Assembly: GCA_936440205.1 (NCBI GenBank) | Contig: OW387133.1 | Coordinates: 45,348,374 to 45,412,373, forward strand | DNA from: Lepidonotus clava | Taxonomy: Eukaryota > Annelida > Polychaeta > Phyllodocida > Polynoidae | Direction of reading: 5' to 3' | DNA: 64,000 nucleotides | Part shown: one piece after another, positions 43,692-55,400 of the stretch | How positions within the stretch are numbered: position 1 is the stretch's first letter | Layout: every line of letters starts with the position of its first letter | Notes under the pieces: model-generated | The model's database searches: none | Told to the model about the DNA's origin: nothing | The model's input: only the letters and a program-made list of their open reading frames with translations | Program-made: the position numbers and the translations under genes

Positions 43692-45565
43692 TTAAGGACA
43701 ATCGCGCCATTATAGAACTAGCAATGAGATTCTCTAAAAATTTTATACAGTAAAAGTTTCACCTATATAGGTTTGTTTGTTTGTTTGTGGGATTTGTTTA
43801 ACATCCGGCCAACCCTTCAGGGTTCTTTAACCAGACTGCACAAGGTAAAGCCTTTCAGCTCGTTTAACGCCACAGGGGGGGTGACCGAATCTATGAAATG
43901 AGGTGCCTATTTGTAGCAGTGGGACACAATGCCCTCTTTATAGTGCTGCCACACTGAGATATCACATTATACTGACACCGGGCAGACCAGTCATGTTTTC
44001 GGTTCTCCTACAATTTGTTTTGTGGTTCTTACTTTATACCGAGTGCCAGGCAAGCAGTGACCACTACCACTGTTAAAGTCTTTGGTATGACTTGGCCAGG
44101 GATAAATCCGAAGACCTCCCAGACCCAGGGTGGGCACTCTACCAAAGAGCTACTGAGTCTGGTCCCCCCCATTTGTCGTCTTCTACGAACAGCAAGGGGC
44201 TGCTGGGGACCTATTCTTCCCAGGAGTCTCCCGAAGAAACCCCCACCCCGGATCCTATATAGGTATCAAAAATGCAAAAATAATGATAGATCACCGTGGA
44301 AACTTTTCAGCTACAGCAGTTTATTTATATGATAATTATTCAAAAAATGCCTCAAAAAAGAATTTTCAAATTTAATTTTATTTGCTAATTATTTTAGTAA
44401 ACTTGGTATGATGACCATCTTATTGCTTTTAATGAATGTGTTCATGTTTGCTCAGGTTAGAAAGAAAGACTTTGATTTGATGATTTATACATTTTCAGGG
44501 ATGTCAGTTTTCAGACTTTAGTCTGATTTCAGATTTTTTTAGACTTCAGGAAACTGGCATAAAATTGATCAAATATGATCAAAACATAGACAAAATCTCA
44601 ATAGTATCCAAAGACATGTTTGACAGTGACAATGGGCTTAATAATCCACTTCTGAATACTGTTTCTAAACATTAAAACCCATTCAGACTTTCTTCAGACT
44701 AAGTTCAGATTATCAGAATAGTCTGAAACCTTTCTGAGCAGTGAATAAATACTGGCCTCTGGTTGGTTGATATTAATGCAATTCCAAGTATGACTCCTAA
44801 AATTTCTTTGATAAAAAAAATAGAGTTATAGGTTATAATTTTATAATTTATTATGTTGTTTGAATTGAGAATGAATATATTTTACCATTCTTATATCATT
44901 TGAACATGCTCCACTCTCCACTCTCCAAGCACAGGCAACCACTCCAATCAGAGATTTCCACACTCATCATTATATAGTTTAGCATTAACTGTAAGGTTTC
45001 AGACTTTTTCATCAAGCCCAACTTACATCCCTGCATTTTTAAAAGTATGAAAAATAAATTATTTAAAAAATAAGGAAATTTAAAAATAAAGTTTCACACA
45101 AAATAATTGAACATGTAGGCTATCACACCAAGTGAAGAAAATTGAGGGTCACAGTGCGAACGTAATCTCTAGAGCTAGATATCTATTTTAAAAGCCAAAA
45201 ATGACTAAAAATGGGTATTCTTTCGACTTTAAATAAATTCACTAAATTATTTATTCAAAAGTATTTTTAATATTTCATGTTATTCTTCAGGGCCTTACAG
45301 TGTTTTGGATGCATTGTATCCCTTTATACAACCTTTATTAAAGAGAAAAATGAGTAACATATATATTATTGCAAAAATCGTTTTTCAGAATTTACACAAA
45401 ATTAGTCATATTTCACCTTTTTTTTAAGCTCTGAAACTATTCATTTTGGCAAATTTTCCAATTCATTTCTGAATTGTACATATCATTGAATATATCTGAA
45501 GAAATTGAGAAAGATTGAAGATTTTTAATTTTTGGGAATCTGGAAAATGGCGCGATTGTCCTTAA
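43692..45565. mobile_element. 1.9-kb TTAA-flanked element carrying a SINE
   Basis: Ends TTAAGGACAATCGCGCCATT and AATGGCGCGATTGTCCTTAA are a perfect 20-base inverted pair. The interior is non-coding and AT-rich; a SINE occupies 43773-44253. Worn relatives of the TIR occur at 22342 and at 33191-33600. Confidence 0.85.
43773..44253 (-). mobile_element. tRNA-derived SINE, copy 3
   Basis: Reverse complement of the 34169-34670 family with a local rearrangement in the body. The 11-base word CCTATATAGGT occurs at both borders (43762-43772 and 44254-44264), a clear target-site duplication inside the TTAA element. Confidence 0.85.
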
Positions 45566-45889
45566 AAGGAGTGTCCAGTATAATGGGGCTATTGCATGAA
45601 AAGAATTATCCCCAGAAGACAGGCGGGTTGTAGAGCCTCACCACTTCAAATCAATTCAGAAGATTAGGCTTATGAAAAGGGTCCAGCATTACTAAAATTA
45701 ATAATCCTAGATATAACTTGAGTACAGGATAACACAAGTCTCCATCAATCGGTTTTTAAATTTATTTGATTACCTCAACCTTTATGGGGTAGTGTACAGG
45801 GGCGGATCCAGTTTATGTTATGTCAGGAATGTTTGAGGGGGGGGGGGCAAGATTTGGAAAATTGGAAGTAGTTTACCGGTATAAGGGGA

Positions 45890-46440
45890 CACTATGTGGA
45901 CGGCGTAGCCAGTTGGGGGGGTATGGGAGGGGTCTCCCCTGTCATATGGGGGGTATGGGGGGCAACCCCCTGGAAATTTTTGAAAAAGCAACCTCTCTTT
46001 TATGCAATCTGAGGCATTCTGAGGTATTTTTTAATTATTTTTACCTATGGGAGGGGGTTGGGTATGGGGGTATCCCCCAGGAAATCTTTGAAGAGATAAT
46101 CTCTCATTCATGCAATCTTAGCTATTCTAAGGTATCATGGTGACCTCAAGGGAGAGTAATTTTTTTCTAGTATTTTAATTTTGTCCAATCATCTTAATAT
46201 TTGTATATATATGGGGTATGGGGGGCCTCCCCCAGGAAATTTTTGAAAAGATAACCTCTCACTCATGCAATCTGAGGCATTCAGAGGTATTTTGTTGACG
46301 ATTCTTCCAGGGAATTTTGATGTACATGGGGATAATCTCTGAGGAAACTGTTAAAACGATTTGTACCTATAGGGGGGTATGGGAGGCCACCCCTAGGAAA
46401 TATAACCTTCCTTTCATGCCATCTGAGGCATTCTGAGCAA
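45890..46440. repeat. G-rich tandem repeats, four worn units
   Basis: The words GGGGGTATGGG, CCCCCAGGAAAT.TTTGAA and GCAATCTGAGGCATTC recur near 46003, 46112, 46267 and 46418. Open frames here are products of the repeats. Confidence 0.7.
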
Positions 46441-47062
46441 CTTTTGAAATCTTAAGGGATAATACTAATACCTTTAATCTTACTATCCATTCTCCCAGAG
46501 AATAGGGGTGAGTATTGGGACAACCACTGAGACAATTTAGGGGGGGAAAACCCTCTGGGGGATGCACTGTGTCAACAGGGTAGCACAAGGCTGACCGCAG
46601 AAGCAAAGGGTCGATTGCAGAGGCTCAGGGTTTCAAAGGTGCCAGATCTCACCTTTGAGCAGGATATCTCACGTTTTTGTTCCCTTTTAAGTGTTATCTC
46701 CCGACCTCCCGTTTGCACATTGATTTCTCCCGTTTCCCCTCAATCTTTCCTTGTGTAGATAAATGCAAATAGAGTGAGCCAAACAAATAGCATTTCTGAA
46801 CAAATTACCATATATTTCCGTTTACAATCATCTGAAATCAACTAAAATTCGTGAATATTTTCCTGTATTGGTATCCATGAAAAAAGTACATAGCCTTCTC
46901 CAAATCTCCATCAATAAATCCAAAATGGGAGCTCTCCCGCTTTGTATGTATTTTCATCTGGCACCTCTGGGGTTGACAAGGGGTGCATACTTTTTCAACA
47001 AATATCTATGGTAAAAAGGCCCCAAAATAGTAAGGTCAGGCCCTGCGTTGTCAACACATATC

Positions 47063-48056
47063 CAAGGTCTACCAGCCCTTATAGGTCGGCCCCCCTCCCT
47101 CTAACACACACCCAAGGTCTACCAGCCCTCATACTAGGTTGGCCCCCCTCCCTCTAACACACACCCAAGGTCTACCAGCCCTCAGTGGTCGGCCCCCCTC
47201 CCTCTAACACACACCCAAGGTCTACCAGCCCTCAGTGGTCGGCCCCCCTCCCTCTAACACACACCCAAGGTCTCCCAGCCCTCAGAGGTCGGCCCCCCTC
47301 CCTCTAACACACACCCAAAGTCTCCCAACCCTCAGAGGTCGGCCCCCCTCCCTCTAACACACACCCAAGGTCTACCAGCCCTCATAGGTCAGTCCCCCTC
47401 CCTCTAACACACACCCAAGGTCTACCAGCCCTCAGTGGTTGGCTCCCCTCCCTCTAACACACACCCAAGGTCTCCCAGCCCTCATAGGTCGCCCCCCCTC
47501 CCTCTAACACGCACCCAAGGTCTACCAGCCCTCATAGGTCGGCCCCCCTCCCTCTAACACACACCCAAGGTCTACCAGCCCTCAGTGGTCGGCCCCCCCT
47601 CTCTCTAACACACACCCAAGGTCTACCAGCCCTCATAGGTCGGCCCCCCTCCCTCTAACACACACCCAAGGTCTACCAGCCCTCAGTGGTCGGCCCCCCT
47701 CCCTCTAACACACACCCAAGGTCTCCCAGCCCTCATAGGTCGCCCCCCCTCCCTCTAACACACACCCAAGGTCTACCAGCCCTCAGTGGTCGGCCCCCCT
47801 CCCTCTAACACACACCCAAAGTCTCCCAACCCTCAGAGGTCGGCCCCCCTCCCTCTAACACACACCCAAGGTCTACCAGCCCTCATAGGTCAGCCCCCCT
47901 CCCTCTAACACACACCCAAGGTCTACCAGCCCTCATAGGTCGGCCCCCCTCCCTCTAACACACACCCAAGGTCTACCAGCCCTCATAGGTCAGCCCCCCG
48001 CTCTCTAACACACACCCAAGGTCTCCCAGCCCTCAGTGGTCGGCCCCCCTCCCTCT
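47063..48056. repeat. 50-bp minisatellite, about 20 units
   Basis: Unit: AAGGTCTACCAGCCCTCAGT, GGTCGGCCCCCCTCCCTCTA, then ACACACACCC. Diagnostic variants (CAGTGG, CATAGG, CAGAGG; CTACC against CTCCC) alternate, and some variant orders recur, suggesting block duplication. Degenerate units continue to about 48215. Units are directly adjacent without spacers. Confidence 0.95.
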
Positions 48057-48379
48057 ATCCCATCTTAGGATATCTCAGGCCTCCCAGCCCTCATAGGTCG
48101 GCCCTCCTCACTCTTAACTATTTATATAAGGTCTACCAGTCCCCCCTCCCTCTAACACATAGATCTACCTGCATTCTACCAGCCCTTACAGCTAGGTCGG
48201 CCCTGCCTTTTATCACACATCTTTACTCTCTCTCTCTTGTCTCTTCTTTACCTTCTCTTAATTCCCTCTCCCCCTTTCTCTCCTCTTTTTTTTATTTGGG
48301 GGGGAGGGGGGGCAATTGAGGCCCGTCTGGCCCCCTCTTGGATCCGCCAATGGCCACTCACCCTCCACCCTCCTTATTA

Positions 48380-48617
48380 GGGAGTTTTAGCAACCACGAT
48401 GCATCTCGATACGTTGACGTATCTCAAAACTTTTGAGCCACATTACAGACTGCCAGTGTCACATTTGTGAAAAACCTGAAAAAATTACCTATTTATTGAT
48501 AACATTGGCCAAGTAATGTGCCTCTAATGACATAATTTTGTTATATGTCCTTACAGCAGAGATAATAGATACGTTGCGTTTACGTTACGGGATACGTTGG
48601 GGGGTGCTAAAACTCCC
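48380..48617. mobile_element. TA-site MITE 1
   Basis: Ends GGGAGTTTTAGCA and TGCTAAAACTCCC, flanked by TA on both sides (48378-48379, 48618-48619), as for Tc1/mariner-type insertion. The interior has ACGTTGACGTATC and TACGTTGCGTTTACGTTACG motifs. Confidence 0.75.
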
Positions 48618-48619
48618 TA

Positions 48620-49388
48620 GGGAGTTTCAGATCCTTCAAGGCATGATGCAACGTAAACGTAACGTATCTTTTTTCTTAGTTTTAATAATGAATTTCAAAA
48701 ATATTTGTTTTTAGGCATGCGATTGTGCCCCAATCATACATAATCATTTAATCATGATGAACTATAGAGGTTAATTATCTTGTTATTCGCAGTGTGCTTT
48801 AGTAATTGTAATTAAGTTGTAGATAATAACTAGCTCCATACGCAGTCTCCTTCCTGTCGACCGCTGTTGTCCAATACATAATCATAGTTCAATATCATGT
48901 AAGACATGAACACTCGCGTGAAAGGATATTGTTGTGTATTATCCAGTGTATAGTCGCTCTGTGACAAGAACTCGATTGACCGTGATCAGTCCCGAGGTAG
49001 GAATCCCCTCAAACACATTCAGCCAACGCTCCCGCGCTCTTACACAATTTCTATGCCTCAATCCAGAACCAAGACTGCAGGTTAAAGGTCCAACCTTCCC
49101 TGGAGGTTACTAACACAGCGTTTACAGCTAACTCTGGCTGGCTGAGAGCGGAACACATTATTATAAGGTGGTACGTCACACCGTGACTCCTCCCCCATTT
49201 CACTACTGTCAAAGTGAAACACGGCTTACACGTGTGCTTCTAAAGCTCACGCCTTACTGCCTAAACATGGACTGGCCACCCGCATCAGTACAATGATTAC
49301 CAGATTTTGCAGTTTTAGCGTTAAATATGATAAGATAGATCTGAGATACGTTGACGTATCGAGATGCGTTGTGGGATCTGAAACTCTC
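48620..49388. mobile_element. TA-site MITE 2, split by a solo LTR
   Basis: Ends GGGAGTTTCAGATCC and GGATCTGAAACTCTC are inverted repeats. The right-hand interior GATACGTTGACGTATCGAG also pairs with the left end of MITE 1. MITE 2 abuts MITE 1 through a single TA. Removing the solo LTR leaves a MITE of about 230 bp, the same size as MITE 1. Confidence 0.7.
48758..49292 (-). mobile_element. Solo LTR of the Gypsy-type element (535 bp)
   Basis: It begins TGAACTATAGAGG and ends CATCAGTACA on the + strand, the same limits and nearly the same length as the 5' LTR at 15279-15814. It is flanked by ATGA on both sides (48754-48757 and 49293-49296), a 4-bp duplication typical of Gypsy-type integration. 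No internal sequence remains, so it arose by LTR-LTR recombination. Confidence 0.92.
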
Positions 49389-52361
49389 TCACTCTCTCCG
49401 CTCGTCCGTGGAACCGGCTTGGAGGGTTAGCAGAGGGCTGGTAGAGGTGTACACAGAACTAACCGAGGGGGCACGAAGGAACACGGGGCAATACATTTTT
49501 ATTATTGCACAGTGTGCAATAACGCCCTCGCAAGGATCCGCTCATGGTGTACATCAAGTTTTGTTGTGTTCATTCACTGTTATTGACGTTCAACCTGATA
49601 GAACTATTGTGGCATGCATAAGAATGACATGTAAAACAGTTGTATTAAGCAGTTTTGCGTACTAGTTTGCCTTACCATGTATCTATTTTACACCGCTTGC
49701 TGTAAACCCAAAGAAAACCGGCGGCTAGCCAACGGGATTTCAGGATAAATAAAAGTTATTAAAAAAAATAGAATGATATTCGCCACTCAAAAGTTAATTT
49801 GAACACTCTTGTATGATTTCTTTATGCTTCTCTTAAATTGATTTATATGAAGGAAGCAAATATGACCGCTTAATTGTAAGTGTTTGATGTGAGATGATGT
49901 TGGTGAGCGTACCGTGCAGAATCTCGTTGGCAGGAAGTGATTGCAATAGAGCGCTCAACTTTGAAATTCTCTTGCACATGGGATTGAAATAAAGACAAGA
50001 CATCCAGGTGATTGTTTAGTTACTTTATTATTTGGTCGTTCGGTCAACCCACCTACATTAGATCTAGAACTAATTGATCGTAAAAGGCAGAACCATGTAA
50101 AGCAAAGCGCCATGACCCAATTATATAGCGCAACAGTCAAGGGAAAATTCTGTCAAATCAAGCAGCAGAACGTTATTCAGAACAATGCCAAAGATACTCC
50201 AGCGTGTGAGTCCGACCCAGTGTCTCTTCATTAACCATTTAGACCCCAACGTTTGCGTACATTATATGCTCGACTACCCCATGGATCTTCTGAATATTTA
50301 ATGAAATTTCCATAAAATATATGTTAAACATTTTTAAAATATACGTTTGTTAAACATTTCTAAAATATACTACATTTCATGTAGTACCCAAATGCGGGAC
50401 CCACAAGTTGGGACGAATAATTGGAGTTGCTTTTGATCTTGACGTCACCAAAAGTACTACTTACTTACAGAATCGTTGACATCACAGCTTTTGAACTTAA
50501 TGATTACTACATGTATTAGAATTTAATTTCACAGAAAAAAACATTAAAAAAATATTCGTAAATCTATCATTTGGAATAACCTGAAATTGTCGCATCTCAA
50601 ATCAAGTGTATAGAATAGCAGTTGCATATTTTCGGACACATAATTATGATTTCATTTTTCCTTGTCTTTGGTGTCCATGGAGTATCCACTGAATATACCA
50701 ACATCAAAAGTATGACAATTTGAAATTTTGTGTCGGCATCTTAGTTTTCTGGTATTCTGGTGAAGCATTATTTTATTATTAATACTACTGCTATTCTTAT
50801 TTGTCGGGTAGAATATGGACATGAAATGAAAAAACAGGTCATACGTATATAAGTAAAGAGAGATAAAGAGGATAGTAATTTAAAGTTTGTTTATTTGGTC
50901 CAAGCTGCAGAGACACCAAATGAGGAAAGCATGAACAAATATTTAGGTATGAAAATACGGAAATGTCATACTATACACTCACCAAATAGAACGTCATCGA
51001 AATAATTCCTCACACCATGAGTCTCTACCAGCATTTACTTCCTCATGTCCAATATACTTATATAACAAAGCCTTAGCTATGATGACAATCATCATGTTGA
51101 AGGTCTAGTGGATACACCAAAACAAGAATGATAATTGTCTACGCCACGACGGCATGATATGTCGGAACCCGATGTCCCTCTTACTGATTTTATCGAGTGG
51201 TACGAAATTAACTTGCAAGGTCACTAATAATATAGGCAATAAAATTCTACTTCATAGGATAGGTGATAGTTACGATAATACATAGTTACCAATTTTGTAT
51301 GTACCTGTCCTGAGACAGATGTACAACTGTCGAAATTCAGAAATCGCTATGTTATAGGGTAGAAAAGGGGTATATCGCGCATACATTTAAAAAAAAAAGA
51401 AGCCAACTTCGGTCATTTGTTTATGAGTATTTGCAAGATGAACGCCCGGTTATATTTTGCCGTAAAGGACCACATCTTTTATTGCTATTGATAAAACTTG
51501 CGCGATGCATAACGGTGCGCAATACAACCCAGTTTTAGCCTATATTACCCTAATAATACATGTCAGTCTAAAAGTGGATTCTTTGATACGCTTTTCTATT
51601 TTTCGAAATTTCAATGTCATATTTTCAGTGTTATGCGTTTATTCCTTCTTTTTCCTTTTTTGAAATTGTGATATGATTTTGCTTGCTGATATAACGTAGT
51701 TTATAAGAATTTGTGTAATATTTATTTTTGTTAACAATTCCATTCTCTCGTTCCTGGCCGCATAGTAAACCGTCTTCCTTGTATAGGCCTAAATCACTGT
51801 GCAACATGGCTGACTTCCATTCATTCAAAATAGTTTTCCTCGTGATTACAATACTCTACACACTATTCAACATGCTACATTTTCATTTAAGACTGTAATA
51901 TATAGGGAAGAGCTAGACTATTTCATTTGTGTCACTTGCATAAAATGTAAGCTGCGATTGGGATGATATCCCTAAGGGGATGTTGTAGACATGTTTCAAC
52001 TGGAATGTTAGCAGCGGGTTCCCGAGCCAATAATTTGGGACATGAGTTAAAACATATATGTACATAAATATATCATAATTTGAATTTCTCGTTTGTCGGA
52101 ACATTTAGCACCAAGTTAACGCACACTATGTCTGCTTTATAACAGTGATATATTTTCATGAACATTTGCCCTGTGAACTCCACTACACACACGACAAGGG
52201 TCAATCACAGTGTACGAACTTGTGTTTTCACTTCTCCGGGTACTGAGTGAGAGATATACCTTCATGGGTTTGTGCACATAATGCACACAATCTGCACATA
52301 ATTTACAACCAAGACCCACACTCCTCTTGTCTGGTTTTTAGGGTCAGTTTCTGAACAGGCT
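49389..52361. other. Intergenic, nothing recognised
   Basis: AT-rich sequence with no supported gene on either strand. A small degenerate duplication of a TTAAACATTT word lies near 50320-50365. The longest frames (about 60-105 codons) show no motif. Confidence 0.45.
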
Positions 52362-52367
52362 TTTATT
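52362..52367 (-). terminator. Polyadenylation signal of the USP gene
   Basis: AATAAA on the - strand, about 80 bases after the USP stop codon. Confidence 0.6.
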
Positions 52368-52446
52368 TAACATCCCATACAGGAATCTTGGCCCAATTCA
52401 TTTCCCATGGCCCTTCATCTCCTCGGTCCGACGTCACCCTCACCCA

Positions 52447-55400
52447 TTACCGGACGATGACGACGGGGCACTTGGCGTGGTGGACCACGTAGTCGGAGAC
52501 CGACCCTAGGATGGTGCGACAGATTTTGCCCATTCCGCGTGTTCCCATGACGACCAGCCCGGCCTCCTCCTCCTCGGCCGCCTGCACGATGGCGTGGCCG
52601 GGCTTCGAGCTCACCTCCATCAGGAAGGTCACATGAGAATCCACCTGTGGACAGATGGCTATTAGGAATTACGGCATATATAATGGCATTAGTTATTCAG
52701 TTTAAAATAAGTAGAATACACATTTAGGGAAAAAGACAAGTTTCCCCAATTGGCACAATGCCGACATTTGGAATGTTTACATCAGAATTACCTTTTTTAA
52801 ATTTCAACAAAAATCTTGAGAAAATTGAGTTTTCAGCAATGTTTTGACTCACTCTCATATTTTGGTCAATATCACAGAAATTGCGAACTGTAAAACGATA
52901 TATTTAGCAGTGGAAAAGTCAAACAAGTAGGCCTATGAGTAAAGAAAATCCTATTTACACATATATGATGTTCTACAGCTATGATTTGTAGTATGCATCC
53001 TGATTTAGCATAAGGTCACTTAGCAAGCTATCTCATCTATGATATTTCAGATTGAAGAAAGGTACGAATGGCCACACCCCCTTGTTCCTTATGAGTTGAG
53101 TGTAAAGCCGCTCGAGTTTCCTGCCTCTCCTCTCGGCCGCACCCCAAGAGTCCTCAAACTCCTTAGGTGATCGGGTAGCTTCACCTGCAATTAGGAACAT
53201 AAATGGAGAATAATTAATAGTCCAAAAGGGTATTGATATAGGGCCTATAATCTCTGGGCATTGTACAGTCAGTCAGGTTAGGTATGACAATATTGCTTTA
53301 GTCAAATTTGGATAATCAATTACACTGTTAAAAAAACCCGTAACTTTAACAGTTATATACTGTAAACCTCAACAGTATAATACCGTATTTTATTTAACGG
53401 TTACCTACCATAATATCATTGCAATTTACAGTATTTAACTGTATTTATTACTGAATTTTAGCCTCACAGTAATATACCGTATCTGGGAATTGTATACTGT
53501 ATGGAAAAGAAAAATGGACACTTTGGGATTAGAACCCACATTCTCCACATTCAAGGCAGAAGTCTAACCAACTGAGCTAACTTGGACTGCATGAGGTGTA
53601 CACTGTCATAGTGAGAACCAATGAGTAGGACCAGTACTACTATACAGGTGTTCAACATTAGACAGACATTAAGTCATTAGTTTCATACCCTTCCTTATTC
53701 AGTTAAGTAGCAAAGCTGGGCTCCATGTACCTACAGGCCTACATAGCTCAGTGTTGGAGCACAGGCTTCATATGTGAGAGATCCAGGGTTCAAACCTCGG
53801 CTAGTCATGTTATCAAATTACTACTATGCAGTAATAGTACTATCAGTAGTAGTCGTTTGCAGCATGCCCTCTGTATTTTTGGCCATGATTAGTAAAATAT
53901 CTTTTTCATACATTTAGGAATTTGGAACTTTGTGATTAAGTATGTTAAATTTTTAAGTTTTTATAACATTATTAAGATAATCACCTCATTGGCCTGCTAT
54001 TTTTGGTATGGCCAACCAACCAGAACACCCTAAAACATTAACAAGATGTTTTAAAACACCTTTTCAGTAGGATTAACATGTAGACACCTTTTTAGTACAA
54101 GAACCTGTAGGTTTTACCTCCAACAGTCAAACAACCCATGCAAGGCTAAACCAAGAGAAAAAGGATGTACTTGGTTATTGGCTAAATTATCCTGTAGTGT
54201 GATTACAGGAAAAATAAAACTTTCAATGCTGCTAAAATGACATCCAGTGTAAACTGTATGGCATTTTACTATAGTTTTATTAAACTATATCACAGTATAT
54301 TATTGTTGAACTTAAACGGTTTTGATCCATAAGAATGAAAGTCTAACATATGTATTACAGTATATTACTGTTAAACTTAATCGGTTTTGATCCGTAAAAA
54401 TGAAAGTCCACTGTACATATTACGGTATATTACTGTTAAACTTAAACGGTGTTCACCTGTAAAAAATACGGTCACACAGAATTACGGTCACCCGTTAAAA
54501 TTTACAGTAAAAGTTCGGCAACATAGTTGCCAGTACTTTACCGTAAATTTGACGGGATTTTTTTTAACAGTGTAGGCTTATAGCTGAATTTTGGCATAGG
54601 TATACAAGAAAAATAAATTAAGAATAGAAGTCAAGTTGACTAGATCAAAAATCTAAACAGAAAGTACGTGATCACTAGCGTATCAACAGAAAGCAGCCAT
54701 TCCCATTGTCTTATTTCTTTCAAATGACCTCTCATAACTTGTGTCCTCTGGATGGACGTGATTCCAGTTTTGTTCTAAAGTATAATACTATCCTAAACAA
54801 TTTGTACATGTATGTCTATGCATGGAGACTAAAATAAAACTTTACTCTCTCTGGTCTATGGTACTATGCAGTAGTTGTGCATGACTCCATGGGACTTCTT
54901 TGCCCATCCCTGTACCCAGCGTCTCTTGTATCACATGTACAACGTGCGTGCCACACTTTAAAGGATCTGGACTCTGTATGCATGAATTACCCATGTGCAT
55001 AATTGACTTCATCATATGAATGAAAAAGTATTTTCTACTAGCCTACAAGCAAGGTCAATTGCTTTTTCTGTCTTATTGAACAAAAATTCAGGATAAGGTC
55101 TATTCTTTTCCGAACCTTAGTAACCCCCTCTCGCACTAGGTTCAGTACCAACATAGGCCTGTGATCATTGGACTTATGATCTGTATTATTGAATGGAGAA
55201 TTCTACCTTGGTCAAATATGGGATAAACATGACTACCGGTGGGGACGCAGGTCTCTATGTTAACCTTGGTCAGGTTAACTAAGGTATATCAACTTTTTTT
55301 GAGTGACTATCCCACGTGAGTCATGCTAGTAGCTACTGACCAGAAATAATATGTAGTGTTAGTCGAGTTGACCACTTTTGGACTAAGATGTATCCATGGG

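Larger units (their letters stand above)
45797..48352. mobile_element. 2.6-kb TIR element expanded by tandem repeats
   Basis: CAGGGGCGGATCCAG at the left and CTTGGATCCGCCAATG at the right are imperfect inverted ends, of the kind seen in non-autonomous elements of many marine animals. The interior consists of G-rich repeats of about 110-155 bp (45890-46440), a spacer, and a 50-bp minisatellite (47063-48056). No 8-bp duplication is visible, so a hAT origin is only a guess. A shorter relative may lie at 56664-56862. Confidence 0.55.
53323..54572. mobile_element. 1.25-kb TIR element with TA target site (USP intron)
   Basis: Ends CACTGTTAAAAAAACCCGT and its imperfect inverse ...TTTTTTTTAACAGTG, with TA on both sides (53321-53322, 54573-54574). 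The interior contains two tRNA-like segments facing away from each other and a 65-bp tandem repeat. It has no transposase. Confidence 0.75.

Noticed and set aside
47063-48056. CRISPR-like array
   Set aside because: Repeat units are directly adjacent with no unique spacers, and the context is an animal genome; it is a minisatellite.
53518-53803. Functional tRNA genes
   Set aside because: A- and B-box-like words are present but the acceptor stems do not pair convincingly, and both lie inside a TIR element.
54860-54985. Missing USP middle exon on the - strand (reading ...GTHVVHVIQE...)
   Set aside because: The motif resembles a USP beta-strand, but the nearest acceptor would create a stop at the exon junction and no suitable donor follows.
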